In this document: one piece after another, positions 14,948 to 24,050 of the stretch
Layout: each line of letters opens with the position of its first letter
How positions within the stretch are numbered: position 1 is the first letter of the stretch
NCBI GenBank assembly: GCA_947564735.1
Contig: CANOEC010000026.1
Location: 1-59,391 of the forward strand
DNA: 59,391 bases
Reading direction: 5' to 3'
Origin: an uncultured Lachnospiraceae bacterium
GTDB lineage: Bacteria > Bacillota > Clostridia > Lachnospirales > Lachnospiraceae
Translations under genes and position numbers: made by a program
The notes under the pieces: model-generated
What the model was told of the DNA's origin: nothing
Databases searched by the model: none
Seen by the model: the letters and a program-made list of their open reading frames with translations, nothing else

Positions 14948-15850
14948 GCAGGGAATCATATACTGCAGATTCGTTAATAGCCAATGCCTATAAAAAGTAT
15001 CTCCGGCTTGGTCTGTAATAACAGACTGGTAAAAACTTACAGGAAGATAAATGCCATTGGCAGACATGGAACCTTGAAAATAAAGATTCCGGCATTTTGC
15101 TTTAGTTCGAATCGGTTTACGGTGAGGGTGTATGCAATTCCAAAAGGTGATGAGGGGAGAGCTTCGCCAAGAGTGCTTGTCTGCTGGAAGCCAGATGGCA
15201 GGGCTTTAACGCAGATAAAACAAGGAACCGTAACAGGAGAAGGAAAAGTATGAGCGGCATCTCCGGCATGGGGCAGAATTGGCAGGCTGTCTTGAAAATC
15301 CGTATGATAATGATACCTCTGCCGGAGAACACGGCAGCCGGAGCGGCGTCCGGGGTATGCTGCAGCGGGAAAGGGAACTGCAGGGTATCAGGCAGCCATG
15401 CCGGACGGTCTTAGCATATTCCGGCCTACATCGGGGGAGAGGAAATCATAAAACCATGGCAGGTGAAACATAAGATATATTTTTCTGCTGTGGCGTGTGG
15501 GAAATTGTTAACTCAATATTAAGAGAGATTTTAGATACAGATTTTGGAGAAAGGCGGATTATATACATACAGCCTTGCGGCATTGTAACGCAGGGCTGTC
15601 AGATATTACAGCAGGGAGACACCGGATAAAAAATATAGACCAGACAGGCAGAATACATTGCGCCGGGACAGATACGTCATTTGAACCGGAGATGTATTTG
15701 CCAGGGGAAAATAACAGAAGATGGGGCAGACGGGTATAAAGGATGCCTGCCTGTCCTTTTATTATCAGAGAACCCAGCATATGGGATTCCTTTTCATCAA
15801 CAGGCCGCTCCACGGAGCGTGGCGGCGTTTGGCTATCGGGAGGTGTCTGC
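14948..15850. other. About 0.9 kb without a convincing gene
   Basis: Open frames exist (14984-15253 and 15279-15473 on plus), but they lack good ribosome binding sites, cover each other only in part and have no motif I recognise. The DNA is GC-richer than its surroundings in 15240-15420. A hairpin-like pair flanks 15571-15597 (one mismatch in nine). This looks like decayed coding DNA of the element that brought in the XRE gene and the recombinase. Confidence 0.4.
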
Positions 15851-16099
15851 ATGACTGTAGAAGAGCACAGAAAATTTTTAGGGCAGGATTTTGACGATGT
15901 AAAGATAGAGGAATTGAAGGATATAAGCAGGATAAGGATTGACCGGGGCAGGACGGTAGAAGAAAAAAAGAAACAGTACCTTGGAAGTGTCGGGAATCCT
16001 TATCTTGTAAAAGTCGGAGGTACAATGGTAAAGATGCGGTTTGCCAATAACGGCGTGAGCTTCGAGGACGCTTTTGAGGGTCTGCTCCTTATGGGGTGA
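15851..16099 (+). CDS. Small conserved mobile-element protein (DUF6870-like)
   Basis: An 82-residue soluble protein with the pattern VKIEELKDISRIRIDRGRTV, then a QYLGSVGNPYLVKVGGTMVK segment and FEDAFEGLLL near the end. This layout (DI.DI.ID....EER...F....GNPY....G) is common in short proteins encoded just before serine recombinases in clostridial elements. The function is unknown. ATG 15851 follows GGAGGTG. It lies 182 bases before the recombinase pseudogene. The family name is from memory of the pattern and should be treated as tentative. Confidence 0.6.
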   Translation: MTVEEHRKFLGQDFDDVKIEELKDISRIRIDRGRTVEEKKKQYLGSVGNPYLVKVGGTMVKMRFANNGVSFEDAFEGLLLMG

Positions 16100-16170
16100 C
16101 GAGAGATGGGTACGAAATTTGGTATAAAATTTGATAAAAAAGCAGTGAAAAAATGCAGCGGTTTATGGTA

Positions 16171-16236
16171 AGATTTGAATTGAGGAAGGCAGGGGGTACT
16201 CTATGAGAAGGGCGCACCCCTATCAGTATCAAATCT
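16171..16236 (+). promoter_or_regulatory. Large stem-loop before the serine recombinase gene
   Basis: AGATTTGA (16171-16178) pairs with TCAAATCT (16229-16236), enclosing a second pairing of GGGGT (16193-16197) with ACCCC (16216-16220). The recombinase start is 45 bases downstream, and GGAGG lies before it. It may be an mRNA leader structure or a recombinase binding site. Confidence 0.4.
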
Positions 16237-16281
16237 AATAAATGTTTACTGGCGTTTGTCCTGCTTAAGAGTTTAAGGAGG

Positions 16282-17725
16282 ATGATTACGTATATGGGTA
16301 AAACAGTAGACAGAATCTATCATGCCGCCATCTATGTAAGGCTTTCCAAAGAAGACGGCGATGTTGCCTGCGCGGCAAAGGCGGAGAGCAACAGCATTTC
16401 CAACCAGAAAAATCTCATAAAGGATTTCCTGAAAGACAAAGATGACATTATAGTGGTTTCCGAGCGTGTGGACGACGGTTACAGCGGTTCTGATTTCCAA
16501 AGGCCGGCTTTCCGGAGGATGATGGATGACGCAAGGCGCGGGGAAATAGGCTGTATCATCGTCAAAGATTTTTCACGGTTTGGCAGGGACCATCTGGAGA
16601 CCGGCAACTACCTTGAACGGATATTCCCCTGCTTGGCATACGGTTCATTTCCGTCAATGACCAGTTTGACAGTGAAGACTGCATGGGGATGACAGGCTGG
16701 ATGGGCGTCGCGCTGAAAAACATCATCAACGCCATGTACAGCCGGGATTTATCAAAAAAAGTAAAGAGCGCAACCCGGACAAGGGCAGCGCGGGGTGAAT
16801 ATGTAGGCTCGTTTGCGCCTTACGGCTATAGGAAGAACCCTGACGATATCCACCAGCTGCTCCCCGATGAAGAGGCGGCAGAGGTTGTGAAGCTGGTATT
16901 TACAATGGCGGCAGAAGGAAAAAAGAAGCCGGAGATCGCACGTTTCTTAAATGAACAGGGCATACCTACCTGTATGGAGCATTTTCAGGCGGTGGGGATG
17001 ATGGATCATCATGGAGGGGACGCATGAACCCCTTGTTTGACACGGCGAATGCAAGGGCGTTTACCCATGAAAAGAAAAATGTGCCGGCTGGACGGAAGGC
17101 AAAACCACTCTTTATGTGCCCCTATTGCGGGAGGCGGCTTACGCTGACCAGCTGGGGGAATGCCTACCGGTGCGGGCAGGCGGCAATCTCAAATATAGCA
17201 GGGTGTAAGACCATCCATGTGGACAAAAAGCTGCTTGAGAGTACTGTCCTTTCCTGCACCCGTACTATGGCAGGGAGGGTATCGGCGGAAGCAGGCAGGA
17301 AGAAAAAGGAAGAAGCGAAGACGACAGTCATTGAAGAAAAAATAAGGATGCTGGAGGCGGAGGAGAAGCGGCTCTCATCAAGGAAGCTGAGGCTTTATGA
17401 AGATTACCGCTCTGACAGGATGACAAAGGAGCAGTACCGCAGGGAATATGATAACACGGCTGGGCGGATATCAGAAATAGAAAAAGCAATACCGGAATTA
17501 AGGGACGAGGCTGCACGGATCAGGGAGCAGGTGCTTCATATGAAAGAACGGGAGGCGGAACTGGAGGGTCTTTTAGCGCTTGAATCATTTGATAAGGACA
17601 AACTGCTCACCGTGATTGAAAGCGTACTGGTTTACAGTGAGGAACGGATTGAAATTATCTGGAAGATGGATGACGGATTTTTCAGGGAAGCAGCCGGAGA
17701 AAAAGAAGTGTCTGCGCTGCAATAA
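16282..17725 (+). pseudogene. Large serine recombinase, frameshifted and internally deleted
   Basis: Three frames make one protein. The first (16282-16692) is the resolvase domain with the catalytic Ser in AAIYVRLSKEDG, followed by GYSGSDFQRPAFRRM and IIVKDFSRFGRD. The second (from about 16640) gives SVNDQFDSEDCMGMTG and the recombinase domain YSRDLSKKVKSATRTRAARG. The third (17024-17725) holds the zinc ribbon CPYCGRRL...YRCG and a C-terminal coiled coil. A frameshift separates parts one and two. Parts two and three are joined near the GTHEPL motif by a deletion and a frame change. Such recombinases integrate and excise clostridial elements; this one should be inactive. Confidence 0.88.
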
Positions 17726-17840
17726 ATCAATGCAGGAAATGATATGGGAAAGGCACCATGGAGCTGGTTTTGTGGTGTCTTTTTCGTTAAGAATAAATCG
17801 AAAATAAGATGATTATTTTTTTAGATTTTGCTTGACATAA

Positions 17841-18425
17841 GCAGAAATCTGTGGTCTTAGATGGCAGGATGTGGATATGGAGAACCGTATCATTGACATT
17901 AACCACAGTATGACCTATTTCCGCAGAGGGAAACAGGCTCCGTATACTTTTGAATTTAAGTTTGAACCACCCAAGACAAAAGCCGGAATAAGAAAAATCC
18001 CTATGTTGGATGATGTATATGCAGTTTTAAAGGAAATGTATGATTATCAGCAAGAAAATGGGGTTAGTCCGTTGGTGGTGGACGGAGCTACAGGTTTTAT
18101 CTTCATCAATAAATTGGGCAATCTGTATAAGCACAATGCCATTGACCATTCAATCAGACGGATAGTGAACACTCATAATGCGGAAGAAGAAATTAAGGCA
18201 AAGAAGGAACACAGAGAGCCGATTATGTTACCGTTCTTTTCATGCCATACATTCCGGCATACCTTTTGTACCAGATTTTGTGAGAATAAAACCAACGTAA
18301 AGGTCATTCAGGCGGTAATGGGACATGCGGATATCAATACAACAATGGATATCTACGCAGAAGTAACAGAAACAAAAAAGAGAGAAGCAATGGAAAATCT
18401 ATCAAAAAATATGAAGATTTTCTAG
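17841..18425 (+). pseudogene. int: Tn916-type tyrosine integrase, 5'-truncated
   Basis: This is the catalytic C-terminal domain of a Tn916/Tn1549-type integrase. The open frame begins at 17841 with AEICGLRWQDVDMEN, so the first catalytic Arg is encoded before the first possible start (GTG 17871). The other residues follow: SCHTFRHTFCTRF with His and Arg, MGHADINTTMDIYAEV with His and the nucleophilic Tyr. The N-terminal arm-binding and core-binding domains, roughly 200 residues, are missing; TAA precedes the frame at 17838. The break to non-integrase DNA lies at about 17820-17840. Confidence 0.85.
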
Positions 18426-18455
18426 GAAAGAGTCCAAGAAAAAGGATTCACTCAT

Positions 18456-18493
18456 TTTGCAACAAAAAAGTAGTTTTGCAACAGATTTGCAAC
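18456..18493 (+). repeat. Three TTTGCAAC direct repeats, likely integrase arm sites
   Basis: TTTGCAAC occurs at 18456-18463, 18475-18482 and 18486-18493, just after the integrase stop. Direct repeats beside int are where Tn916-like integrases bind with their N-terminal domain. The palindrome ATAGTACTAT (18517-18526) and three copies of TAGTGCAT (18508, 18528, 18581) follow and may belong to the old element end. 18426-18883 holds no gene apart from these sites and the promoter at 18797. Confidence 0.6.
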
Positions 18494-18796
18494 GATTTTG
18501 GGTTTGATAGTGCATTATAGTACTATGTAGTGCATCTTCAAAAATGCCATGAACAGGCTGAAATGTGTAATAATGCCGGGTAGTGCATGAAAACGGAAAC
18601 ACATTCTGGCAGAGCTGTGACTTTCCGCCCGTCACCTCCAATTGCAGACCATGATAAAGCCATATGAATATCCCCAGCGTTTATGTCCATTCACATCGCT
18701 AAAAAATCACTTGTATTAAGGTATATTCAGCTATGCATATTAGTCCGCTTTACGCAATATATATGTGAAAAAAATGTGAACCGCTGGCACGCATTA

Positions 18797-18825
18797 TTGA
18801 CGAAAGCCAGCAGTGGTGCTATAAC
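18797..18825 (+). promoter_or_regulatory. Sigma-A promoter for the antiporter gene
   Basis: TTGACG (18797-18802) and TATAAC (18820-18825) are 17 bases apart and 59 bases before the antiporter ATG. GCTGGC (18783-18788) and GCCAGC (18806-18811) form an inverted repeat across the -35 box that could be an operator. Confidence 0.7.
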
Positions 18826-18883
18826 ATGTATAGTAAAAAAGGTATTAAATAAAATCAGTTTTTACTGTTGTAACGGAGGACAT

Positions 18884-20068
18884 ATGGAAGCTTATATTAT
18901 TTTTAAGGATTTGGCGATACTGATACTTTTCGCCAAAGTAATCGGACTGCTTATGCAGAAAATAAAGATACCGCAGGTTGTAGGTGAGATTCTGGCAGGA
19001 TTGATTGTTGGTCCCTGTCTGTTTAACTGGGTTCAGCCGACGGACTTTCTGGCTGAAATGGCGGAAATAGGTGTTGTCCTGCTGATGTTTTCAACGGGGC
19101 TTGGAACAAATTTAAAACAGCTGATAAAAGTCGGACCGGTGGCACTTCTGATTGCGTGCTGCGGGGTGTTCATCCCTCTGGTCTCCGGCACCTTCTTATA
19201 TGGGGCATTTTATGGCATGGGTGCAGTGGGGACAGAAAGCTTTTACAGGGCGGTTTTTATCGGGGTGATTCTGACGGCAACCAGTGTGTCCATTACTGCC
19301 AATGTTCTGATGGAAATGAATAAAGTGAGTACGAAAGTCGGTACGGCGCTTATCGGGGCGGCTGTGATTGATGATGTCATCGGAGTTATTGTACTTACCG
19401 GCGTGCTGGGGATGAGTACTGGAGAAGGTTCCATTGGCAATGTCCTTATAAAGACGCTGCTTTTCTTCCTGTTTGCAGTGATTGCCGGAATCTTAATTTA
19501 CAAGGCGGCAAGCGTTTATTTTGGAAAGCATGGGAAAAGCCACCGGGAAAGTATATTCAGTCTTGCACTGTGCTTTGGCATGGCATTTGTAGCGGAACAT
19601 TTCTTTGGAATAGCAGATATTACGGGAGCTTATCTTGCAGGACTAATCCTTTGCAGTCTGAAAGATGCAACATACATAGAATCAAAAATGAATGTCGGTG
19701 ATTATCTGTTCTTTTCGCCTATCTTTTTTGCCAGCATTGGATTGAAAACAAGTTTTGACGGACTTGATAAGAGCTTCCTGCTGTTCTGTGTATGTTTTGT
19801 TGTGGTAGCTCTTGTATCCAAGGTGGCAGGTTGTGGCGCCGCAGCTAAAATTGGCAGGTTTAGCTGGGTGGACAGCCTGAAAATCGGTATAGGCATGATG
19901 ACCAGAGGGGAGGTCGCATTGGTGGTGGCAAGTAAGGGGCTGTCCGCCGGACTGGTCGATCCGATTATTTTTACAGCGGTGATTGTGCTGATTCTCTGTT
20001 CGTCCATTTTAACGCCGGTGCTGTTGAAAATATTGTACCATAAAGATTCTTTAGCAGGTGAAAATTGA
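18884..20068 (+). CDS. CPA2-family cation:proton antiporter (Kef/NapA type)
   Basis: A 394-residue integral membrane antiporter with about 12 hydrophobic segments. Typical motifs are KIPQVVGEILAGLIVGPCLF near the N-terminus, LLMFSTGLGTNLKQL, ATSVSITANVLMEM, the ion-binding AAVIDDVIGVIVL with paired Asp, and GMMTRGEVALVVASKGLSAG. It lacks the C-terminal TrkA-N domain of KefB/KefC. It should exchange Na+ or K+ for protons. I chose ATG 18884, after CGGAGGA, not the longer frame to 18683, which would cross the promoter. A strong terminator follows. Confidence 0.92.
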   Translation: MEAYIIFKDLAILILFAKVIGLLMQKIKIPQVVGEILAGLIVGPCLFNWVQPTDFLAEMAEIGVVLLMFSTGLGTNLKQLIKVGPVALLIACCGVFIPLVSGTFLYGAFYGMGAVGTESFYRAVFIGVILTATSVSITANVLMEMNKVSTKVGTALIGAAVIDDVIGVIVLTGVLGMSTGEGSIGNVLIKTLLFFLFAVIAGILIYKAASVYFGKHGKSHRESIFSLALCFGMAFVAEHFFGIADITGAYLAGLILCSLKDATYIESKMNVGDYLFFSPIFFASIGLKTSFDGLDKSFLLFCVCFVVVALVSKVAGCGAAAKIGRFSWVDSLKIGIGMMTRGEVALVVASKGLSAGLVDPIIFTAVIVLILCSSILTPVLLKILYHKDSLAGEN

Positions 20069-20083
20069 AATTATATTTACAGG

Positions 20084-20118
20084 AAAAGGAATTGCAGAAA
20101 AGCAGTTCCTTTTTCTTT
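20084..20118 (+). terminator. Intrinsic terminator after the antiporter gene
   Basis: A 12-bp stem (20084-20095 with 20102-20113, one T-G pair) with loop AGAAAA is followed by TCTTTTG. The remaining 250 bases to the sigma factor gene hold no gene I can support. Confidence 0.8.
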
Positions 20119-20368
20119 TGCATCCATTTCAGCTCTTTGTGTATTCCCTTCGGCACTGTTCCGGCGCTTTTTGCATATTTCAGATTGTTCAAGAGAAAGT
20201 TTCCGGAGGCAATCAGGTTAATGTCATGGGCGGGAGCTTGCAAGTGATATGTTGGCTTAGGCTGCAGCATTTTTGTTTGTATTATGTAATAATCACATTA
20301 TCAAAAAATTTTTTATAGGTGCGACATTTTATTAAGATAAATCGTATTTGTAATGGAGGTGAAAAACA

Positions 20369-20917
20369 ATGGACTCTTCACTGTATGCGGATGGAGAAAT
20401 TGCAAAAATCTACAATCGTCAGTATCTTACTGTTTACCGTATTTGCTTTTCCTTTATGAAAAATTCAGAAGATGCGGAGGATATGGTGCAGGAGACGTTT
20501 ATAAAGCTGATTGCGAGCAAAAAGAAGTTTGAGTCGGAGGAGCATGAGAAGGCATGGCTTATTGTAACGGCGTCCAATACCTGCAAAGATGAACTGAGAC
20601 GGTGGAAAAGAAGGCTGGAAAATATTAAGTCATTTATCCAACAGGAAAGTGTTGTCCGAAAAGAAGATGACAGAGTCCTTGAATGGGTAATGGCTCTTCC
20701 AGTCAAATATAAACAGGTTATTTATTTGTATTATTATGAGGGATATCAAACTTCGGAAATTGCAGATATGATGCACTGTTCGGAGTCAACGGTACGGAAT
20801 CAGCTGCTAAGGGGAAGGAGGATTTTGAAAAAAAACAGTGTATGCCGTTTATACCTATGGAATGCGCGATCTTCATCTGGGGAAAGATACCGTTTTAGAT
20901 TTGTCCAATCGGAATGA
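20369..20917 (+). CDS. ECF-type RNA polymerase sigma factor with an abnormal C-terminus
   Basis: Residues 1-150 are a complete sigma-70 family ECF factor: region 2 (FMKNSEDAEDMVQETFIKLI) and region 4 (LPVKYKQVIYLYYYEGYQTS, then EIADMMHCSESTVRNQLLRGRRIL). After RRILKKN the sequence (SVCRLYLWNARSSSGERYRF) is unlike any sigma factor. It is the next gene read in a different frame, so a deletion removed the normal stop. Both functional regions are present and the protein may still work. GGAGGTG precedes ATG 20369. Its partner anti-sigma gene would have been directly downstream. Confidence 0.85.
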   Translation: MDSSLYADGEIAKIYNRQYLTVYRICFSFMKNSEDAEDMVQETFIKLIASKKKFESEEHEKAWLIVTASNTCKDELRRWKRRLENIKSFIQQESVVRKEDDRVLEWVMALPVKYKQVIYLYYYEGYQTSEIADMMHCSESTVRNQLLRGRRILKKNSVCRLYLWNARSSSGERYRFRFVQSE

Positions 20918-21644
20918 GTTATGTGGGGAAGTGTCTGAAAAAGATATTCCCAAAAAAGAAGTGGATATCATTACGCTGGGCGGGATAGCGGGGAGTCCGG
21001 AGTACAATGCCTGCAATGAATGGACAGCGTTTCTCGATGGGTATGATATGGATGGAGCAATACTTTCGGAGATTGGAAATGGTTTCGCAGGGTTAGGAGA
21101 ATATGAATTTATCTATAACTGCTATACACAGGATATGGTGGACAAGGTAGATGAGATTTGTGAAAAGTTTGGATTATCCAGACTGCAGGGACTAACGATT
21201 GCGGACGATTATGACGCTTTATGCAGACAGACAGCTATCGGGGACATCTGTACCGGCGTGGACGAAAATGTGAAATGGGATTTTGGCGGTGGGTATCTGT
21301 ACAATGACAAAACATTTGGTATGGATGGCAGGGTTGCATGGAAAGGTTCATCATTATTATGTGTGACGGATTATCAACTCGAACGGACAATGAAAGACTC
21401 TTTTAATCCTGTTACGCTTAATGTGGGTCAGATAGAAGAATATCATGAATGGAATTATCTGACCGGAAATGGACAGGCTGTGCTGTTGGCGAACAGTAAC
21501 TCGAAAGCGCTGATCATTGCAGAGAAGGACACTTCTTATATTGTAGTAAATGTTTTAGGCGATTTGTTGGCGGACACATTTGAGATAAGTGATGAAATGC
21601 TGGAAGAACTGGCGGAACTTTTTGACTTTTCGGCAATACCATAA
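20838..21644 (+). pseudogene. 5'-truncated gene fused to the sigma factor, paralogue of the next lipoprotein
   Basis: 268 residues are open from ATG 20838, overlapping the sigma gene by 80 bases in another frame, with no ribosome binding site. The start (YAVYTYGMRDLHLGK) looks like the middle of a membrane-anchored protein just after a transmembrane helix; the cytoplasmic and membrane parts expected of an anti-sigma partner are gone. The rest, PEYNACNEWTAFLDGYDMDG onward to LAELFDFSAIP, is homologous along its length to the lipoprotein encoded at 21673. Both share the KVDEICEKFGLSRLQG-like helix and the same C-terminal end. The function of this extracellular domain is unknown. Confidence 0.65.
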
Positions 21645-21672
21645 GAAATAATGAAGCAGGGAGAAATATAAC

Positions 21673-22542
21673 ATGATAAAGAAAAAAATAATAGTTATTT
21701 TGATTGTGACAATGGTAGTAATAAGCAGTCTGACGGCGTGTCAGAAGACAGGGGATGAGACAGATAATGACGCCAAACAGACAGAAGAGGGAATGGAAGA
21801 AACAACAGGTGAAGAGGAAATATCTGATACGGAACAGGAAACGTTACAGCAGGAAAACAGCGCTTCGTTAGAGTTGCTTACAGATAGTCCGGAATATCAG
21901 GCGTGTACGGAATGGTGGGATTTTTGCGAGGGATATGATACAGATTTTGCGATTCTTGAGCAGGTTGGAAATGAACCGGTTGAGGCAGGGTATGAATATG
22001 AAGCATATAATTGTTATTCGCCGGATATGGAGAAGAAGATAGACGAGATATGTGAAAAGTATGGGCTGTCTAAATTGAGCGGATTTCAGATTGTTGATGA
22101 TTACTGTGAATTGTGCAGTAAGGCAGGCGTTGGGGATTTCTGCGAAAGGGAAGCAGAGAATGTGAAGCAGACTGTTTTGTCCAGCTATCTGTACGATGGA
22201 GCGTTTCTTATGGAAGGTAATGCTACACTTGCAGGTTCATCAATTTATGAAGCAAGTTACCAGTTCGCGCGTGTTACAAAAGGATATTTTACATCTTCCT
22301 ATCTTAATTTAGGAGATCTCACAAAATACAATGTGCGGGAATATACAACAAAAAAAGGAGAAAAAGTTTTCTTCGCAAACGTTACAAGGGAAGATACAGG
22401 GACAAATACATACATTATTACAGAGAGGGATAAGTCTTTTATCGTGATAAATGTCCTTGGTGATATGTCAGATATTACTGACGTGAATGATGAGCGGCTG
22501 GAACTGCTGGCTGATGCTTTTGACTTTTCAGCGATACCATGA
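21673..22542 (+). CDS. Lipoprotein of unknown function, ECF-linked paralogue
   Basis: A 289-residue exported protein: lipobox at Cys23 (SLTAC), a Glu/Thr-rich linker to about residue 65, then a domain that begins SPEYQACTEWWDFCEGYDTD and ends LLADAFDFSAIP. It aligns over its whole exported domain with the truncated gene directly upstream, including EKKIDEICEKYGLSKLSGFQ and TYIITERDKSFIVINVLGD. The pair therefore arose by tandem duplication. It may be a target or signal-sensing partner of the ECF sigma factor. GGGAG lies ahead of ATG 21673. No known domain is recognised. Confidence 0.75.
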   Translation: MIKKKIIVILIVTMVVISSLTACQKTGDETDNDAKQTEEGMEETTGEEEISDTEQETLQQENSASLELLTDSPEYQACTEWWDFCEGYDTDFAILEQVGNEPVEAGYEYEAYNCYSPDMEKKIDEICEKYGLSKLSGFQIVDDYCELCSKAGVGDFCEREAENVKQTVLSSYLYDGAFLMEGNATLAGSSIYEASYQFARVTKGYFTSSYLNLGDLTKYNVREYTTKKGEKVFFANVTREDTGTNTYIITERDKSFIVINVLGDMSDITDVNDERLELLADAFDFSAIP

Positions 22543-22670
22543 ATTTGTTTTGGCATGTATGGTTAAATGGATAACTATCTTCAGATTGTGATTATGCCGG
22601 GCGCTATGGAACCGATGGTGATAAGATGCGTTGACTGAATGTTGGGATATCCAAATGAGCGTTGTATGGT

Positions 22671-22726
22671 GTTAAGCAGAGAAAGCGTTCGCTGGGAAAA
22701 CTCAAGGAATGCTTTCTCTGTCTAAC
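22671..22726 (+). terminator. Long hairpin between convergent genes
   Basis: CAGAGAAAGC (22677-22686) pairs perfectly with GCTTTCTCTG (22711-22720). GTTA (22671-22674) and TAAC (22723-22726) extend the stem. A/T-rich DNA follows. It lies between the convergent lipoprotein gene and the minus-strand coiled-coil gene and probably terminates one or both. Confidence 0.6.
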
Positions 22727-22760
22727 GATAGAAAAATTAAAAAAACAATCATTTCGATTA

Positions 22761-23657
22761 TTATGCCGTCACGTCCACATTAGCCCCGGCAACTTCGACG
22801 GGAGCTTCCGTTACGGCATCCACAGGAATTTCCATGCCGCCGAGTTCCAATGATACGCCGGATATGTTTCCGGATGAGTCGGAAGAATTGTCAGAATTGC
22901 CTTCAACGCCTCCTGAGCCGGATTCTTTTTCTCTGGCGAGCTTGTCAAAAATGGCTTTCAGATACTCCATGTCCGCTTTCATGATATCGCGGATTTCCTC
23001 GGCGCGGTGCTTTTTCTTGAGAAGATCTAAATCATGAGGATCCATCTGCTGGCTGCCTGCCTGTGTAAATTCCTCCATCAGATTCTCAGCGGACTTCATT
23101 GCCTCTTCCAGTTCATCCTCAATTCGTTCCATCTCTTCCTGAAGCTCCTGCATGAGACGTTTCATTTCTTCCTCGCTCATACCGGTCGTATCCAGTATTT
23201 CTTCCTGCTCGTCATCCTGTTCTCTCATTTCCTCAGCGTCCGTGAAACCACTGCGTCCCGTCTTCTCGATGCTTTCTTCTTCCTGAAGATTTTTCAGGCG
23301 TTTCTTTGCAACCCTTGCGATTTTCTCGGCATGGGTCAGTGCATTGTGGATTTCCGTGTAATTATAATCACCGCTGATTAATTTCATACGTAAATCTGCA
23401 ATCTGGAATTTTGTCTTGGTGGTAAGCTGCTTCGCGTTGATGGATGTCTTTGTCTGCAGGATTTGGTTAGAAAGCCGCTTGAAGTTATAATTCAGCTTCT
23501 TATATTTCTTCTTGGCAGGCATAGAGATGCTTCTCGTTTTGGATGTCGTTTGTTTTTTCGGTCTTGAAACGGTTAATGTGCCGGCATAGGAACCGTCACG
23601 GTTTCTAAATTCGATTCGTGTTACATCTGAATTGCTCGTTCCTATCATCATACCCAT
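22761..23657 (-). CDS. Hypothetical acidic coiled-coil protein
   Basis: I do not recognise this 298-residue protein. The N-terminus has a short beta-like stretch (TRIEFRNRDGSYAGTLTVSR), then a very basic region (KKYKKLNYNFKRLSNQILQ) and a Thr/Lys-rich helix. A long acidic coiled coil follows at about residues 125-235 (MSEEEMKRLMQELQEEMERI). A Ser/Gly/Asp-rich low-complexity tail ends in small Val-rich repeats. There is no signal peptide or membrane segment. The start at 23657 follows a purine-rich GGAAGGGG on the minus strand; the frame stays open to 23732. It is the only large minus-strand gene between 12.5 and 30 kb and is transcribed away from zapA. Confidence 0.7.
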   Translation of the reverse strand: MGMMIGTSNSDVTRIEFRNRDGSYAGTLTVSRPKKQTTSKTRSISMPAKKKYKKLNYNFKRLSNQILQTKTSINAKQLTTKTKFQIADLRMKLISGDYNYTEIHNALTHAEKIARVAKKRLKNLQEEESIEKTGRSGFTDAEEMREQDDEQEEILDTTGMSEEEMKRLMQELQEEMERIEDELEEAMKSAENLMEEFTQAGSQQMDPHDLDLLKKKHRAEEIRDIMKADMEYLKAIFDKLAREKESGSGGVEGNSDNSSDSSGNISGVSLELGGMEIPVDAVTEAPVEVAGANVDVTA

Positions 23658-24050
23658 ACTGATTAATCCCCTTCCTTGGAGTAGTGTACGAATTTTAACA
23701 TCAACTGATAAAATCCACATTGGGAAATCCATTTCCCTCTGTTACATATAGAATCATACTGATACTATTATATATTTTATATCGGCATAATCAGGGGTTT
23801 GTTAATGTGTTTTAGCAGTTTCATTATTATTTTCATAACAAAAAAATATTGATTCATGACATGGAATCCTTTTCGGCATTACTATTTTGTGGTATACTTT
23901 GCTGCAAGGCTGTCTTTGCTCCGATTCGGTCGGCACAGAACAGACTTTCACCGGACATTTTTGCGTCCTCATGTTCGCCTTTGGGAGACTTTATAATATG
24001 GAGAAAAGAATAGTCAAATAAGAATAGAAAGATGTAAAGTGGAAAACGCG
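23658..24050 (+). other. Intergenic region with an extended -10 promoter and a possible small RNA or long leader
   Basis: TATACT (23893-23898) has a TG one base upstream, giving an extended -10 box, with TTTTCG 17 bases before. A transcript from about 23905 would cover roughly 145 bases before the next gene, including the small hairpin CCGA-TTCGG-TCGG. The first 200 bases, upstream of the minus-strand gene, are AT-rich. No coding frame is supported. Confidence 0.4.

Noticed and set aside
14984-15253. 89-codon ORF between the XRE gene and the recombinase
   Set aside because: The composition is unusual and no good ribosome binding site or motif was seen; kept only as part of an unassigned stretch.
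20058-20318. 86-codon plus frame and overlapping minus frames after the antiporter
   Set aside because: The start overlaps a strong terminator hairpin, no ribosome binding site is seen, and the composition is that of AT-rich spacer.
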